Shown here: positions 1-7,867 of the stretch, piece by piece | Layout of the letters: each line of letters starts with the position of its first letter | How positions within the stretch are numbered: position 1 is the stretch's first letter | Origin: Oscillospiraceae bacterium | GTDB lineage: Bacteria; Bacillota; Clostridia; Oscillospirales; Ruminococcaceae | Assembly (NCBI GenBank): GCA_900768105.1 | Contig: CAAGBQ010000078.1 | Span: forward strand, 1 to 11,648 | DNA: 11,648 bases | Direction of reading: 5' to 3' | Notes under the pieces: generated by a model | Seen by the model: only the letters and a program-made list of their open reading frames with translations | What the model was told of the DNA's origin: nothing | Database searches by the model: none | Translations under genes and position numbers: made by a program

Positions 1-1
1 A

Positions 2-38
2 CCGCAAAATTGTTGCGAAGCTTTGGCGGAAAGTTTTT
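2..38 (+). terminator. possible weak terminator of an upstream gene
   Basis: CCGCAAA (2-8) can pair with TTTGGCGG (22-29) with one bulged G, and a run of five T (34-38) follows after a few bases. This could end transcription of a gene lying to the left of the window. The stem is short and bulged, and the T run is not directly adjacent. The same bases could instead be the 3' end of an upstream coding sequence, since all three plus frames stay open over the first 37 bases. Tentative. Confidence 0.2.
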
Positions 39-60
39 GAGAGTGTTAATAAAAATTTAA

Positions 61-89
61 TTGTACCTTTGTGCATTATATGTTATAAT
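61..89 (+). promoter_or_regulatory. promoter of the ruvC operon, extended -10
   Basis: A perfect TATAAT (84-89) is preceded by TGT (81-83), giving a full extended -10 (TGnTATAAT). A modest -35, TTGTAC (61-66), sits 17 nt upstream, the ideal spacing. Transcription would start near 96, leaving a leader of about 35 nt before the preferred ruvC start at 133. This is the only strong promoter I see before 9565, so it probably drives the long ruvC-to-ribF series. Confidence 0.7.
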
Positions 90-132
90 ATAAAGCCTAT
101 AATGGAGTATTATGCGAAGGGGGAATACGGCG

Positions 133-636
133 TTGAGGATAATCGGAATAGACCCCGGCTATGCCATTGTGGGCGTCGGAGTTGTGGACTATGTAAAAAA
201 TAAGTTCTATCCGGTCAAGTTCGGTGCGGTGGATACCCCCGCGGGAACACCTTTTAATTCCCGCCTGCGTATAATATACGACACGGTGGCGGAGGTTATT
301 GCCGAAACAAAGCCCCAATGTATGAGCATTGAAAAGCTGTATTTTAACAGCAACCAGAAAACCGCAATAGAGGTTGCGGAAGCAAGGGGCGTAATCCTGC
401 TTGCGGCAATACAGGCGGGAATACCGGTTTTTGAATATACTCCGCTGCAAATAAAGCAGTCCCTTGTGGGCTATGGCAGGGCGGAAAAAAAGCAGGTGCA
501 GATGATGGTTAAAGAAACGCTTCGGTTGGAGGCGGTTCCGAAGCCGGACGATACCGCCGACGCCCTTGCGGCGGCAATCTGCCACGGATATTCCAACGGT
601 TCACTGCTTTCCCGCGTGATTAAAGAAAAAGTTTAG
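133..636 (+). CDS. ruvC: Holliday junction endodeoxyribonuclease RuvC
   Basis: RuvC is the homodimeric, Mg-dependent nuclease that cuts four-way DNA junctions after RuvAB branch migration, in recombination and repair. The 167-residue product has the four family acidic residues: D7 in IGIDPG, E67 in SIEKLYF, and D140 and D143 in PDDTADALA. The spacing nearly matches E. coli D7/E66/D138/D141. I chose TTG at 133 because it gives the usual N-terminus MRIIGIDPG and has AAGGGGG (117-123) 9 nt upstream. An in-frame ATG at 112 would add seven residues (MRRGNTA), and its nearest purine-rich site, GGAG at 104-107, is only 4 nt away. Its TAG stop overlaps the ruvA SD. First gene of the operon. Confidence 0.95.
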   Translation: MRIIGIDPGYAIVGVGVVDYVKNKFYPVKFGAVDTPAGTPFNSRLRIIYDTVAEVIAETKPQCMSIEKLYFNSNQKTAIEVAEARGVILLAAIQAGIPVFEYTPLQIKQSLVGYGRAEKKQVQMMVKETLRLEAVPKPDDTADALAAAICHGYSNGSLLSRVIKEKV

Positions 637-647
637 GAAGTGAAGCT

Positions 648-1253
648 ATGATATACAGCCTTTGCGGAAAGCTTTCTCATGTTGAGAACGGAATGTTTGT
701 GGTGGAATGTTCCGGCGTGGGCTTTGCCTGTAAGGCAAGCACCACCGCAATTTCCTGCCTTCCTCCGGAGGGCAGCGAGGTTTTTGTCTATACAACAATG
801 ACCTTTTCTGCGGAGCAGGGAATGGATTTATACGGGTTTTATGAAAAGGCGGAGCAGGAATGCTTCGCTATGCTCACCGGAATTTCCGGAATAGGTCCGA
901 AGGCCGCACTGGCGGTGCTTTCGGAGCTTACGCCTGATTCGTTTGCGTTGGCGGTTGCCTCCGGAGATGTAAAGGCAATCACAAGAGCAAAGGGCATAGG
1001 CCCAAAGGCCGCGCAGAGAATAATTCTGGAGCTGCGCGACAGAATCTCCGGAGATTCCGCCGCAAAGGCCTTTGCGGCGCCTTCGGTTTCCATAGGCAAC
1101 CTTCACGGAGCTGCAGGCGAAGCCATTGCCGCGATGATAAGCCTCGGTTACTCCAATGCGGAAGCCGCCGCAGCCATCGCAAAGCTTCCGCAGGATTTGG
1201 CAGTGGATGAAATGATAAAGCGCGCGCTTAAATCCCTTGCCATGGGAAGATAA
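648..1253 (+). CDS. ruvA: Holliday junction branch migration complex subunit RuvA
   Basis: RuvA binds Holliday junctions as a tetramer and loads the RuvB motors. The 201-residue protein has the expected three parts. An N-terminal OB-fold runs from about residue 1 to 64 and ends in LYGF. The central domain has two helix-hairpin-helix motifs, GISGIGPKAAL (78-88) and AKGIGPKAAQRI (114-125), which contact the DNA backbone. After a linker rich in Ala and Ser, a C-terminal three-helix domain (about 154-201) should bind RuvB. The ATG has AGGAAG (635-640) 7 nt upstream, overlapping the ruvC stop. Length is normal for the family (about 200 residues). The gap to ruvB is 12 nt, so RuvC, RuvA and RuvB are probably made from one mRNA. 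Confidence 0.96.
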   Translation: MIYSLCGKLSHVENGMFVVECSGVGFACKASTTAISCLPPEGSEVFVYTTMTFSAEQGMDLYGFYEKAEQECFAMLTGISGIGPKAALAVLSELTPDSFALAVASGDVKAITRAKGIGPKAAQRIILELRDRISGDSAAKAFAAPSVSIGNLHGAAGEAIAAMISLGYSNAEAAAAIAKLPQDLAVDEMIKRALKSLAMGR

Positions 1254-1265
1254 GGAGGGGTAGAT

Positions 1266-2324
1266 TTGCTTTCAAGAGAGCAGGATTTTGAAAACAGGAT
1301 AGTTGCTCCGGAGATGGAGGAAATCGACCGCGAAAACGAATTGAACCTCCGCCCGCGAACCCTTGACGAATACATAGGCCAGACAAAAGCAAAGGAAAAC
1401 ATGGCAATTTATATCGAAGCGGCGAAGCGCCGCGGAGAGGCTCTTGACCATGTGCTGCTTTACGGCCCGCCCGGACTTGGAAAAACCACCCTTTCCGAAA
1501 TTATTGCCAACGAAATGGGCGTCGGTTTCCGCATAACCAGCGGACCGGCAATTGAACGGCCGGGCGACCTTGCGGCGCTGCTTACCAACCTTAACGAAAA
1601 CGATATACTTTTTATCGACGAAATACACCGTATGAACCGAAGCGTGGAGGAGGTGCTTTATCCCGCCATGGAGGACTATGCCCTTGATATAATCGTGGGC
1701 AAGGGTCCCTCTGCGCGAAGCATCCGTGTGGATTTGCCGCATTTCACCCTTGTGGGAGCAACCACAAGGGCGGGTCAGCTTTCCGCACCGCTGCGCGACC
1801 GCTTTGGCGTTGTTGCGCGGCTGGAGTTGTATACTCCGGAGGAGCTTTGCAGAATTGCACAGCGAAGCGCCGGAATACTCGGCATAGAAATGGAGCGGGA
1901 GGGCGCGATGGAGCTTGCGCGGCGCAGCCGCGGCACGCCGCGAATAGTAAACCGCTTTCTTAAAAGGGTGCGCGACTTTGCGCAGGTTATCGGCAACGGA
2001 ATAATTACAAAGGAAATTGCGGCGGAAGCGCTTTCCCGCCTGGAGGTTGACGAACTTGGGCTGGATTCCATCGACCGCCGCCTGCTTTCCACCATGATAC
2101 GCCACTATAACGGGGGTCCGGTGGGGCTTGAAACCCTTGCGGCGGCAATCGGAGAGGAAGCAGTGACAATAGAAGATGTTTACGAACCGTATCTTATGCA
2201 GATAGGCTTTTTGAGCAGAACTCCGAGGGGGCGCTGCGTTACGGCGCTTGCTTATGAACACCTTGGAATGACTGCTCCGGCGGCGGAAAGCGCCGCACCG
2301 GAGCAGATGAAACTGGAGGTATGA
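1266..2324 (+). CDS. ruvB: Holliday junction branch migration ATPase RuvB
   Basis: RuvB is the AAA+ hexameric motor that drives branch migration with RuvA. In the 352-residue product I see Walker A GPPGLGKT (67-74), Walker B LFIDEIH (115-121), sensor 1 GATTRAG (164-170), the arginine-finger region APLRDRFG (174-181) and the sensor 2 segment RGTPRIVNR. A winged-helix C-terminal DNA-binding domain follows, including the conserved GGPVGLETLA and YEPYLMQIGFL stretches. The start is TTG at 1266, preceded by a strong AGGAGGGG (1253-1260) that overlaps the ruvA stop. The opening MLSREQDFENRIV also looks like family N-termini. The last 15 or so residues, rich in Ala and Glu, are a typical variable tail and carry the SD of glmM. 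Confidence 0.97.
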   Translation: MLSREQDFENRIVAPEMEEIDRENELNLRPRTLDEYIGQTKAKENMAIYIEAAKRRGEALDHVLLYGPPGLGKTTLSEIIANEMGVGFRITSGPAIERPGDLAALLTNLNENDILFIDEIHRMNRSVEEVLYPAMEDYALDIIVGKGPSARSIRVDLPHFTLVGATTRAGQLSAPLRDRFGVVARLELYTPEELCRIAQRSAGILGIEMEREGAMELARRSRGTPRIVNRFLKRVRDFAQVIGNGIITKEIAAEALSRLEVDELGLDSIDRRLLSTMIRHYNGGPVGLETLAAAIGEEAVTIEDVYEPYLMQIGFLSRTPRGRCVTALAYEHLGMTAPAAESAAPEQMKLEV

Positions 2325-2327
2325 CTT

Positions 2328-3674
2328 TTGGGAAGGATTTTTGGAACTGACGGCGTTCGCGGAATTGCGAACGAAAAGCTTGATGTGGAAATGGCGCTTG
2401 CCATTTCCCGCGCGGCAGGAATGATTATTAAGGCGGAAGGAATTGAACGCCCGCGAATCCTTGTGGGAAGGGATACCCGCCTTTCCGGAGAGATGCTTCA
2501 GTGCGCCGTGGCGGCGGGGCTTTCCTCCGTGGGCTGCGATGCGGAGCTTTTGGGCGTTGTGCCCACTCCGGCGGTGGCTTTTTTGGTAAAGCACCTCGGT
2601 GCGGACGGCGGCGTTATGATTACGGCAAGCCATAACCCGTTTATGTATAACGGAATCAAATATTTTGGCGGCGACGGCTTTAAGCTTACCGATGAGCAGG
2701 AGGAAAGAATCGAAAGAATTATCCTTGACGGAGAAGAACCCATCGAATTTGCTCAAACGGAATGTATAGGAAGAATAAGCGTAAACTACGGCGCGGCGGA
2801 AATCTATGAAAAGCATATTGCCTCCGCGGTAAAGCATGAACTTTCCGGACTTAAAATTGCGGTGGACTGTGCCAATGGCGCCGCAAGCAAAACCGCAAAG
2901 AACATTTTTGGTGCGGCGGGCGCAGACGCAACATTTATCAACTGCGAGCCGGACGGAACGAATGTAAACAAAAAATGCGGTTCGCTTCATACGGAAGCCC
3001 TCGGCGAATTTGTCAAAAAGGGCGGCTTTGACCTTGGCATTGCCTTCGACGGCGACGCCGACCGCTGCCTTGCGGTGGACGAAAAAGGAGAGCTTATCGA
3101 CGGTGACATGATAATGGCAATTTTGGCACAGCGATTTGCCGCCGAAGGCCGTCTTTACGGAAATATGTTTATTCCGACTATTATGAGCAATATGGGGCTT
3201 TTTAAATTTGCGGAACAGCAGGGCTTTAATTGCTATCCCACAAAGGTTGGCGACAGATATGTGCTTGAAACCATGCTGCGCACCGGCGCGCGCCTTGGCG
3301 GCGAGCAGAGCGGCCATATGATTATTATGGACTATATGACTACCGGCGACGGCGAGCTTACCGGATTGCTTTTGGCGGAAACGCTGAAGCTTTCCGGAAA
3401 AACCGCTTCGGAGCTTAAAAATGTGATGACGGTTTATCCCCAGGTTATGATAAATATTTCCGCAACGCCGGAAATGAAGGAGCGCCTTTCCGACCCGGAG
3501 GTAAAAAGTTATATTGACATTGAAACGCAAAGGCTGGAGGGCGACGGAAGAATTCTTGTTCGTCCTTCCGGAACGGAACCGCTTATCCGCGTTATGATTG
3601 AGGGCAAAGATAAGGACAAAATACAGAAGCTTGCGGAGGAATGTGCCGAAACGCTTCAGAACATACTTAAATGA
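2328..3674 (+). CDS. glmM: phosphoglucosamine mutase GlmM
   Basis: GlmM interconverts glucosamine-6-phosphate and glucosamine-1-phosphate on the way to UDP-GlcNAc, hence peptidoglycan. The 448 residues match the family's length. Visible motifs are the phosphoserine loop TASHNP with Ser101, the Mg-binding loop DGDADR (241-246; Asp241, 243, 245), the sugar-binding loop GEQSGH (325-330) and the phosphate-binding loop RPSGTEP (412-418). The N-terminus MGRIFGTDGVRG is diagnostic for GlmM rather than other hexose mutases. The start is TTG at 2328, with GGAGG (2315-2319) 8 nt upstream inside the end of ruvB and only 3 nt between the genes. Translational coupling to ruvB is therefore likely. Confidence 0.96.
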   Translation: MGRIFGTDGVRGIANEKLDVEMALAISRAAGMIIKAEGIERPRILVGRDTRLSGEMLQCAVAAGLSSVGCDAELLGVVPTPAVAFLVKHLGADGGVMITASHNPFMYNGIKYFGGDGFKLTDEQEERIERIILDGEEPIEFAQTECIGRISVNYGAAEIYEKHIASAVKHELSGLKIAVDCANGAASKTAKNIFGAAGADATFINCEPDGTNVNKKCGSLHTEALGEFVKKGGFDLGIAFDGDADRCLAVDEKGELIDGDMIMAILAQRFAAEGRLYGNMFIPTIMSNMGLFKFAEQQGFNCYPTKVGDRYVLETMLRTGARLGGEQSGHMIIMDYMTTGDGELTGLLLAETLKLSGKTASELKNVMTVYPQVMINISATPEMKERLSDPEVKSYIDIETQRLEGDGRILVRPSGTEPLIRVMIEGKDKDKIQKLAEECAETLQNILK

Positions 3675-3682
3675 GGTAACAG

Positions 3683-4543
3683 ATGAGGTATACGAAAGAT
3701 TGGAAGGACTACGAGCTTTTGGATTGCTCCGGCGGAGAACGCCTTGAACGCTGGGGCAATGTGGTGCTTATCCGTCCGGACCCGCAGGTTATTTGGAATA
3801 CGCCGAAGGACCATCCCTTTTGGCATAAGGCGGACGCAAGATACATCCGTTCGAAGGAGGGCGGCGGCCACTGGGAGTGCCGCCGCAAGCTTCCGGAGGC
3901 GTGGAACATAGGCTATAAGGATTTGGAGTTTAAAATCAGTCCCACCGGCTTTAAGCATACCGGACTTTTTCCGGAGCAGGCGGTAAACTGGGATATGATG
4001 CGGGAAAAAATTTCCGGAGCGGGCAGAAGCATAAAAGTACTCAATCTTTTTGCATATACCGGCGGAGCAACCCTTGCGGCGGCTTCGGCAGGCGCCGCGG
4101 TTTGCCATGTGGATGCCGCAAAGGGCATGGTGCATTGGGCAAGGGAGAATGCGGAGCTTTCCTCCCTTGCGGAAAAGCCTGTGCGCTGGATTGTTGACGA
4201 TTGCGCAAAGTTTGTGGAGAGAGAAATTCGCAGGGGAAACACCTATGACGCGATTATTATGGATCCGCCTTCCTATGGCAGAGGACCCGGCGGCGAGGTT
4301 TGGAAGCTCGAAGATCAGATTTATGACCTTGTAAAGCTTTGCACCGGCGTTCTTTCGGATGAACCGCTTTTCTTCCTGCTCAATTCGTATACAACGGGGC
4401 TTTCCGCTTCAACAATGGCATATGTTTTGGGCGTTAATATGCAAAAATTCGGCGGCAGTGTTTCCGCGGAGGAAATCGGATTGCCGGTAACGGCAACCGG
4501 CATGGTTTTGCCTTGCGGCAGCAGCGCAATCTGGAGCAGATAA
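3683..4543 (+). CDS. class I SAM-dependent methyltransferase, RlmI/COG1092-like
   Basis: This is a Rossmann-fold methyltransferase, probably acting on rRNA or another nucleic acid. The 286 residues show motif I VLNLFAYTGG (119-128), the acidic motif II residue in HVDAAKG (Asp144) and motif IV DPPSYG (194-199) after YDAIIM. This resembles the catalytic half of RlmI/RlmK-type 23S rRNA methyltransferases, but no PUA domain precedes it. The first 110 or so residues form a different N-terminal region (WGNVVLIRPDPQVIW, KHTGLFPEQ). Where m5C enzymes of the RlmI type have a catalytic-cysteine motif (SCS-like), this protein reads LLNSYTTGLS with no cysteine, so m5C chemistry is doubtful. The ATG has GAGG (3673-3676) 6 nt upstream at the glmM stop. 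The target is unknown. Confidence 0.85.
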   Translation: MRYTKDWKDYELLDCSGGERLERWGNVVLIRPDPQVIWNTPKDHPFWHKADARYIRSKEGGGHWECRRKLPEAWNIGYKDLEFKISPTGFKHTGLFPEQAVNWDMMREKISGAGRSIKVLNLFAYTGGATLAAASAGAAVCHVDAAKGMVHWARENAELSSLAEKPVRWIVDDCAKFVEREIRRGNTYDAIIMDPPSYGRGPGGEVWKLEDQIYDLVKLCTGVLSDEPLFFLLNSYTTGLSASTMAYVLGVNMQKFGGSVSAEEIGLPVTATGMVLPCGSSAIWSR

Positions 4544-4595
4544 TCCGGCGTTGAGCCATTCATAAAAACAGTAAAACACGGGAGGCAGCAAAAAA

Positions 4596-5297
4596 ATGAA
4601 GGATCCTATGGAGTTCCTTGAAAGGGACAGGCTTTTGCATATTGATATGATAGATGCGCTGCGCGACAAAAAAACGGAAGTGCTCTATTCCGAGGAGGAC
4701 GGCGTGCTTTTTTGCCGCGACGGTTGGCTTTATGAGATAACGGCCGATTCCGCCGAGGCGACAAAAAAGATTGCCGCCCTTATAGACCGCAAAAAGGATA
4801 TTGTTGCGCACCAGTTCAAATTTATTCCGGCGATTTTTGATGTTACCGGAGAAATGGAGATGCTGCCCTGTATGCAGACCTCTTATAATAAAGAAATGCC
4901 GGTAAAAATTCCGGAAACGGAGCGCATTACATATCGCCGCCTTACCATGGAGGATTTGGACTTTGTGTGCAAAACCTACCGCTATGGCGAAAATGATTCA
5001 AGATACCTTGGCGACCGCATAAGCCACGGAATGATAGGCGCTTTTGACGGAAAGCGCTGCGTGGGCTTTATCGGAGAGCACAGCGAAGGCTCCATGGGAA
5101 TACTTGAGGTTATTCCGGAATATCGCCGCAGGGGCATAGCCACCGCCCTTGAGGGAATGATGATAAATAAAAAGCTGAAAGAGGGAAGAATTCCCTATGA
5201 CCATGTCGTTCTTGGAAACGACGCTTCCCTCGGCCTTCAAAAAAGCCTTGGCATGGATAAGGCAGAGGGTATTGTCACATGGCTTTTTACAAAATAA
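4596..5297 (+). CDS. GNAT family N-acetyltransferase
   Basis: This is a probable acetyl-CoA-dependent N-acetyltransferase of unknown substrate. The 233-residue protein has a C-terminal GNAT domain (about 108-233). Strand 4 and motif A read MGILEVIPEYRRRGIATALE (167-186), with the pyrophosphate-binding RRRGIA loop. Motif B reads VVLGNDASLGLQKSLGM (204-220), where the N-x-x-S-xx-L-x-x-x-G pattern is typical. The first 105 residues are a separate N-terminal region that may help define the substrate; I do not recognise it. The ATG has GGGAGG (4580-4585) 10 nt upstream. It follows a 52-nt gap after the methyltransferase with no promoter that I can see, and lies 20 nt before ecfA1. Context gives no firm clue to its substrate. 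Confidence 0.85.
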   Translation: MKDPMEFLERDRLLHIDMIDALRDKKTEVLYSEEDGVLFCRDGWLYEITADSAEATKKIAALIDRKKDIVAHQFKFIPAIFDVTGEMEMLPCMQTSYNKEMPVKIPETERITYRRLTMEDLDFVCKTYRYGENDSRYLGDRISHGMIGAFDGKRCVGFIGEHSEGSMGILEVIPEYRRRGIATALEGMMINKKLKEGRIPYDHVVLGNDASLGLQKSLGMDKAEGIVTWLFTK

Positions 5298-5317
5298 CAC
5301 AGCAAAAGGAATTTTAA

Positions 5318-6187
5318 ATGGCAAAAGAAAAGTTTATTGAGGCAAACAGAATAAGCTTCAGCTATCCAAGCTACGACGGCGCTTTGCCGCGCCTTGTTCT
5401 GGATAATGTTTCCGTTACGGTAAACGAGGGCGAGTTCCTTGCGATACTCGGTCACAACGGTTCGGGAAAATCTACCCTTGCGAAGCATTTTAACGCAATA
5501 CTGATTCCTACAGAAGGCAAGGTTACCGTTGATGGGATGAACACCGCCGAAGAGGGCAGACTTTATGAAATCCGTCAGGAGGTCGGCATGGTGTTCCAAA
5601 ATCCGGATAACCAAATTGTTGCCACCCTTGTGGAGGAGGATGTTGCTTTCGCCCTCGAAAATCTCGGCGTTCCGCCGGAGGAAATCCGCCGCAGGGTTGA
5701 CGACGCGCTTAAAAAAGTGGGAATGTACGAATACCGCCTGCACGCGCCGGACCAGCTTTCCGGCGGGCAAAAGCAGCGCGTTGCCATTGCGGGAATAATT
5801 GCTATGCAGCCGCGGTGCATTGTGCTTGATGAGCCTACGGCAATGCTTGACCCAAAGGGCCGCCGCGAGGTTATGAGCACCATAAAGCAGCTTAATGAGG
5901 AAATGGGTGTAACCGTCGTGCTCATAACCCACTATATGGATGAAGCGGCTCAATGCGGACGCATCATTGTAGTGGATGACGGCAAGACAATATTGGATGG
6001 GACCCCCCGCGAGGTGTTTAAAAATGTAGAGCTGCTTAAAAAGCGCGGCCTTGATGTGCCGCAGGTGACGGAGCTTTGCTATGAGCTTCGCAAAGCAGGC
6101 TGCAAGCTGCCGGAATGTGTGCTCACAGAGGAAGAATGTGCCGCTGCAATCGAAAATTTGCTGAAGGGCGGTGCTCAAAATGGCTGA
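5318..6187 (+). CDS. ecfA1: energy-coupling factor transporter ATPase EcfA1
   Basis: EcfA1 is one of two cytoplasmic ATPases that power group II ECF importers for vitamins and trace metals. The 289 residues hold all ABC motifs: Walker A GHNGSGKST (45-53), Q-loop FQNPDNQ (93-99, the NPDNQ form typical of EcfA1), signature LSGGQKQR (147-154), Walker B CIVLDEPT (167-174), D-loop MLDPKG and the switch His205 in LITHYMDEA. A C-terminal extension (about 230-289) fits the ECF-specific dimerisation region. The ATG has AGGA (5307-5310) 7 nt upstream. It overlaps the next ATPase gene by 8 nt. No substrate-binding S component lies in the window, as expected for a shared module serving S proteins encoded elsewhere. 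Confidence 0.94.
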   Translation: MAKEKFIEANRISFSYPSYDGALPRLVLDNVSVTVNEGEFLAILGHNGSGKSTLAKHFNAILIPTEGKVTVDGMNTAEEGRLYEIRQEVGMVFQNPDNQIVATLVEEDVAFALENLGVPPEEIRRRVDDALKKVGMYEYRLHAPDQLSGGQKQRVAIAGIIAMQPRCIVLDEPTAMLDPKGRREVMSTIKQLNEEMGVTVVLITHYMDEAAQCGRIIVVDDGKTILDGTPREVFKNVELLKKRGLDVPQVTELCYELRKAGCKLPECVLTEEECAAAIENLLKGGAQNG

Positions 6188-7049
6188 TGTGATAATCAAA
6201 ACGGAAAATTTGAGCTATGTTTATTCAAAGGATACTCCTTTTGAGCATATTGCCCTTGATAATGCAAATATCGAAATTGAAAAGGGCGCCTTTGTGGGGC
6301 TTATCGGCCATACGGGAAGCGGAAAATCCACCTTGATACAGCATCTTAACGGACTTTTAAAGCCAACCTCCGGAAAGGTCTTTGTGGATGGGGAGGACAT
6401 TTGGGCAAACCCGAAGGAAATCAGAAAATTTCGCTTTAAGGTAGGGCTTGTGTTCCAATATCCGGAGCACCAGCTTTTTGAAGAAACCGTTGAAAAGGAC
6501 ATTGCCTTCGGTCCAAAAAATATGGATCTTTCCGAAACGGAGGTAAAGGAGCGCGTGCGCGAAGCCGCCCGCCTGACCGGACTTTCGGAAGATTATCTTG
6601 AAAAATCGCCTTTTGAGCTTTCGGGCGGCGAAAAGCGAAGGGTTGCAATAGCGGGCGTGCTCGCCATGCGGCCGGAGGTGCTCATCCTTAACGAACCCAC
6701 CGCCGGACTTGACCCAAAAGGCAGGGAATATATACTTTCGGAGATAAAAGCATATCACGAAAAGCGTGGAGCGACCATAATCCTTGTTTCTCACAGCATG
6801 GAGGATGTTGCGCGCTTTGCAAGCCATGTGCTGATAATGAATCATTCAAAGGTTGCAATGTACGGAAGGACGAGGGAGGTTTTCGGCCGCGTAAATGAGC
6901 TTGTGGAAATGGGACTGGAGGTTCCGCAGATAAGCCGCGTTTTTGCAAGGCTGCATGCGGATGGCGTTGCCGTTCCGGATTCCGTGCTCACTGTGGCAGA
7001 GGCAAAAACCGCCGTGCTCAAGCTCCTTGGAAAAGGAGGCGCGCGCTGA
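6180..7049 (+). CDS. ecfA2: energy-coupling factor transporter ATPase EcfA2, atypical Walker B
   Basis: EcfA2 is the second ATPase of the ECF module, pairing with EcfA1 and coupling to EcfT. From the ATG at 6180 the protein has 289 residues. It shows Walker A GHTGSGKST (43-51), Q-loop FQYPEHQLF (92-100, the EcfA2 form), signature LSGGEKRR (147-154), D-loop GLDPKG and switch His in LVSHSMEDV. Walker B reads VLILNEPTAGLD: the usual Mg-contacting Asp is Asn171 (codon AAC at 6690-6692), while the catalytic Glu remains. An in-frame GTG at 6171 would add three residues, but the SD-like AAGGG (6164-6168) is spaced far better for 6180. It overlaps ecfA1 by 8 nt and shares one base with ecfT (TGATG). 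Confidence 0.93.
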   Translation: MADVIIKTENLSYVYSKDTPFEHIALDNANIEIEKGAFVGLIGHTGSGKSTLIQHLNGLLKPTSGKVFVDGEDIWANPKEIRKFRFKVGLVFQYPEHQLFEETVEKDIAFGPKNMDLSETEVKERVREAARLTGLSEDYLEKSPFELSGGEKRRVAIAGVLAMRPEVLILNEPTAGLDPKGREYILSEIKAYHEKRGATIILVSHSMEDVARFASHVLIMNHSKVAMYGRTREVFGRVNELVEMGLEVPQISRVFARLHADGVAVPDSVLTVAEAKTAVLKLLGKGGAR

Positions 7050-7867
7050 TGCTTAAAGATATTACCTTTGGCCAATATTTTCCCGGAGATTCCGTCGTTC
7101 ATAAAATGGATCCGCGGATGAAGCTTATCCTTATTATTGTTTATATTGTAATGCTTTTTGTGGCGGACGGAATAATTCCGCTTTTGCTCGGCGTTGCGGT
7201 AACGGTTTTTGCATATGCTCTTTCAAAGCTTTCGTTTAAGCTGGTATGGCGCTGCGTAAAGCCTATTTTGCCGATTGTGATATTCACCGCCGTGCTCAAT
7301 ATTTTCTTTATTGAAGGCGACCCGATTTTTCAGTGGAAGTTTATTTCAATTTCGGAGCGCGGCATTGTTACGGCGGTGCTTATGTGCGTGCGCATAATAA
7401 GCCTTATTGCGGGAAGCAGCCTGCTTACCTATACCACTACGCCTATTGCCCTTACGGATGGGCTGGAACGGCTGATGAAGCCTCTTGCAAAGATAAAGGT
7501 TCCGGTACACGAGCTTTCCATGATGATGACCATTGCCCTGCGCTTTATTCCCACGCTTATTGATGAAACCGGAAAGATAATCGCCGCGCAAAAGGCGCGC
7601 GGTGCGGATATGGAATCCGGCGGCGCAATCCAAAAGGCAAAGGCGCTTGTGCCGATTTTGATTCCGCTTTTTGTTTCCGCATTCCGCCGCGCGGACGAGC
7701 TTGCTCTTGCAATGGAGTGCCGCTGCTATCGCGGAGGAGAGGGCAGAACAAGGCTGAAGCAGCTTTCGCTTTCCGCACGGGATTGGGCTGCGGCGGCATT
7801 TATGACCGCCGCCCTCGCCGGAGTGATATTGCTTAATAAATTCGGACCGGCGGTGATGGTGCTTTGA
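7049..7867 (+). CDS. ecfT: energy-coupling factor transporter transmembrane protein EcfT
   Basis: EcfT is the membrane scaffold that links the two ATPases to interchangeable substrate-binding S proteins. The 272-residue protein has hydrophobic segments at about 26-39, 41-57, 72-88, 106-126, 199-210 and 246-263, and the family opening YFPGDSVVHKMDPRMKL. The cytoplasmic coupling helices carry ARG at 183-185 (QKARGADM) and a second element AMECRCYRGGEGR (221-233). Here the usual Ala of the ARG-like motif is Cys224. The ATG shares its A with the ecfA2 stop, and AAGGAGG (7033-7039) lies 9 nt upstream. The last codons overlap the truA start by 4 nt (TTGA), so translation is likely coupled through ecfA1-ecfA2-ecfT-truA. 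Confidence 0.93.
   Translation: MLKDITFGQYFPGDSVVHKMDPRMKLILIIVYIVMLFVADGIIPLLLGVAVTVFAYALSKLSFKLVWRCVKPILPIVIFTAVLNIFFIEGDPIFQWKFISISERGIVTAVLMCVRIISLIAGSSLLTYTTTPIALTDGLERLMKPLAKIKVPVHELSMMMTIALRFIPTLIDETGKIIAAQKARGADMESGGAIQKAKALVPILIPLFVSAFRRADELALAMECRCYRGGEGRTRLKQLSLSARDWAAAAFMTAALAGVILLNKFGPAVMVL

Noticed and set aside
1272..3530. A 752-codon open frame on the minus strand across ruvB and glmM
   Set aside because: It lies fully antisense to two unmistakable genes. The translated product has no recognisable motif and is rich in Arg, His, Lys and Cys, as expected from the complement of biased codons. No SD or promoter supports it.
6171..6179. GTG at 6171 as the ecfA2 start
   Set aside because: It adds only MLK, has the SD-like bases too close (2 nt), and ATG 6180 fits both spacing and family N-termini.
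5237..6199. A 320-codon minus-strand open frame over ecfA1
   Set aside because: It is antisense to a clear ABC ATPase gene, with no motif or ribosome-binding site; a codon-bias shadow.
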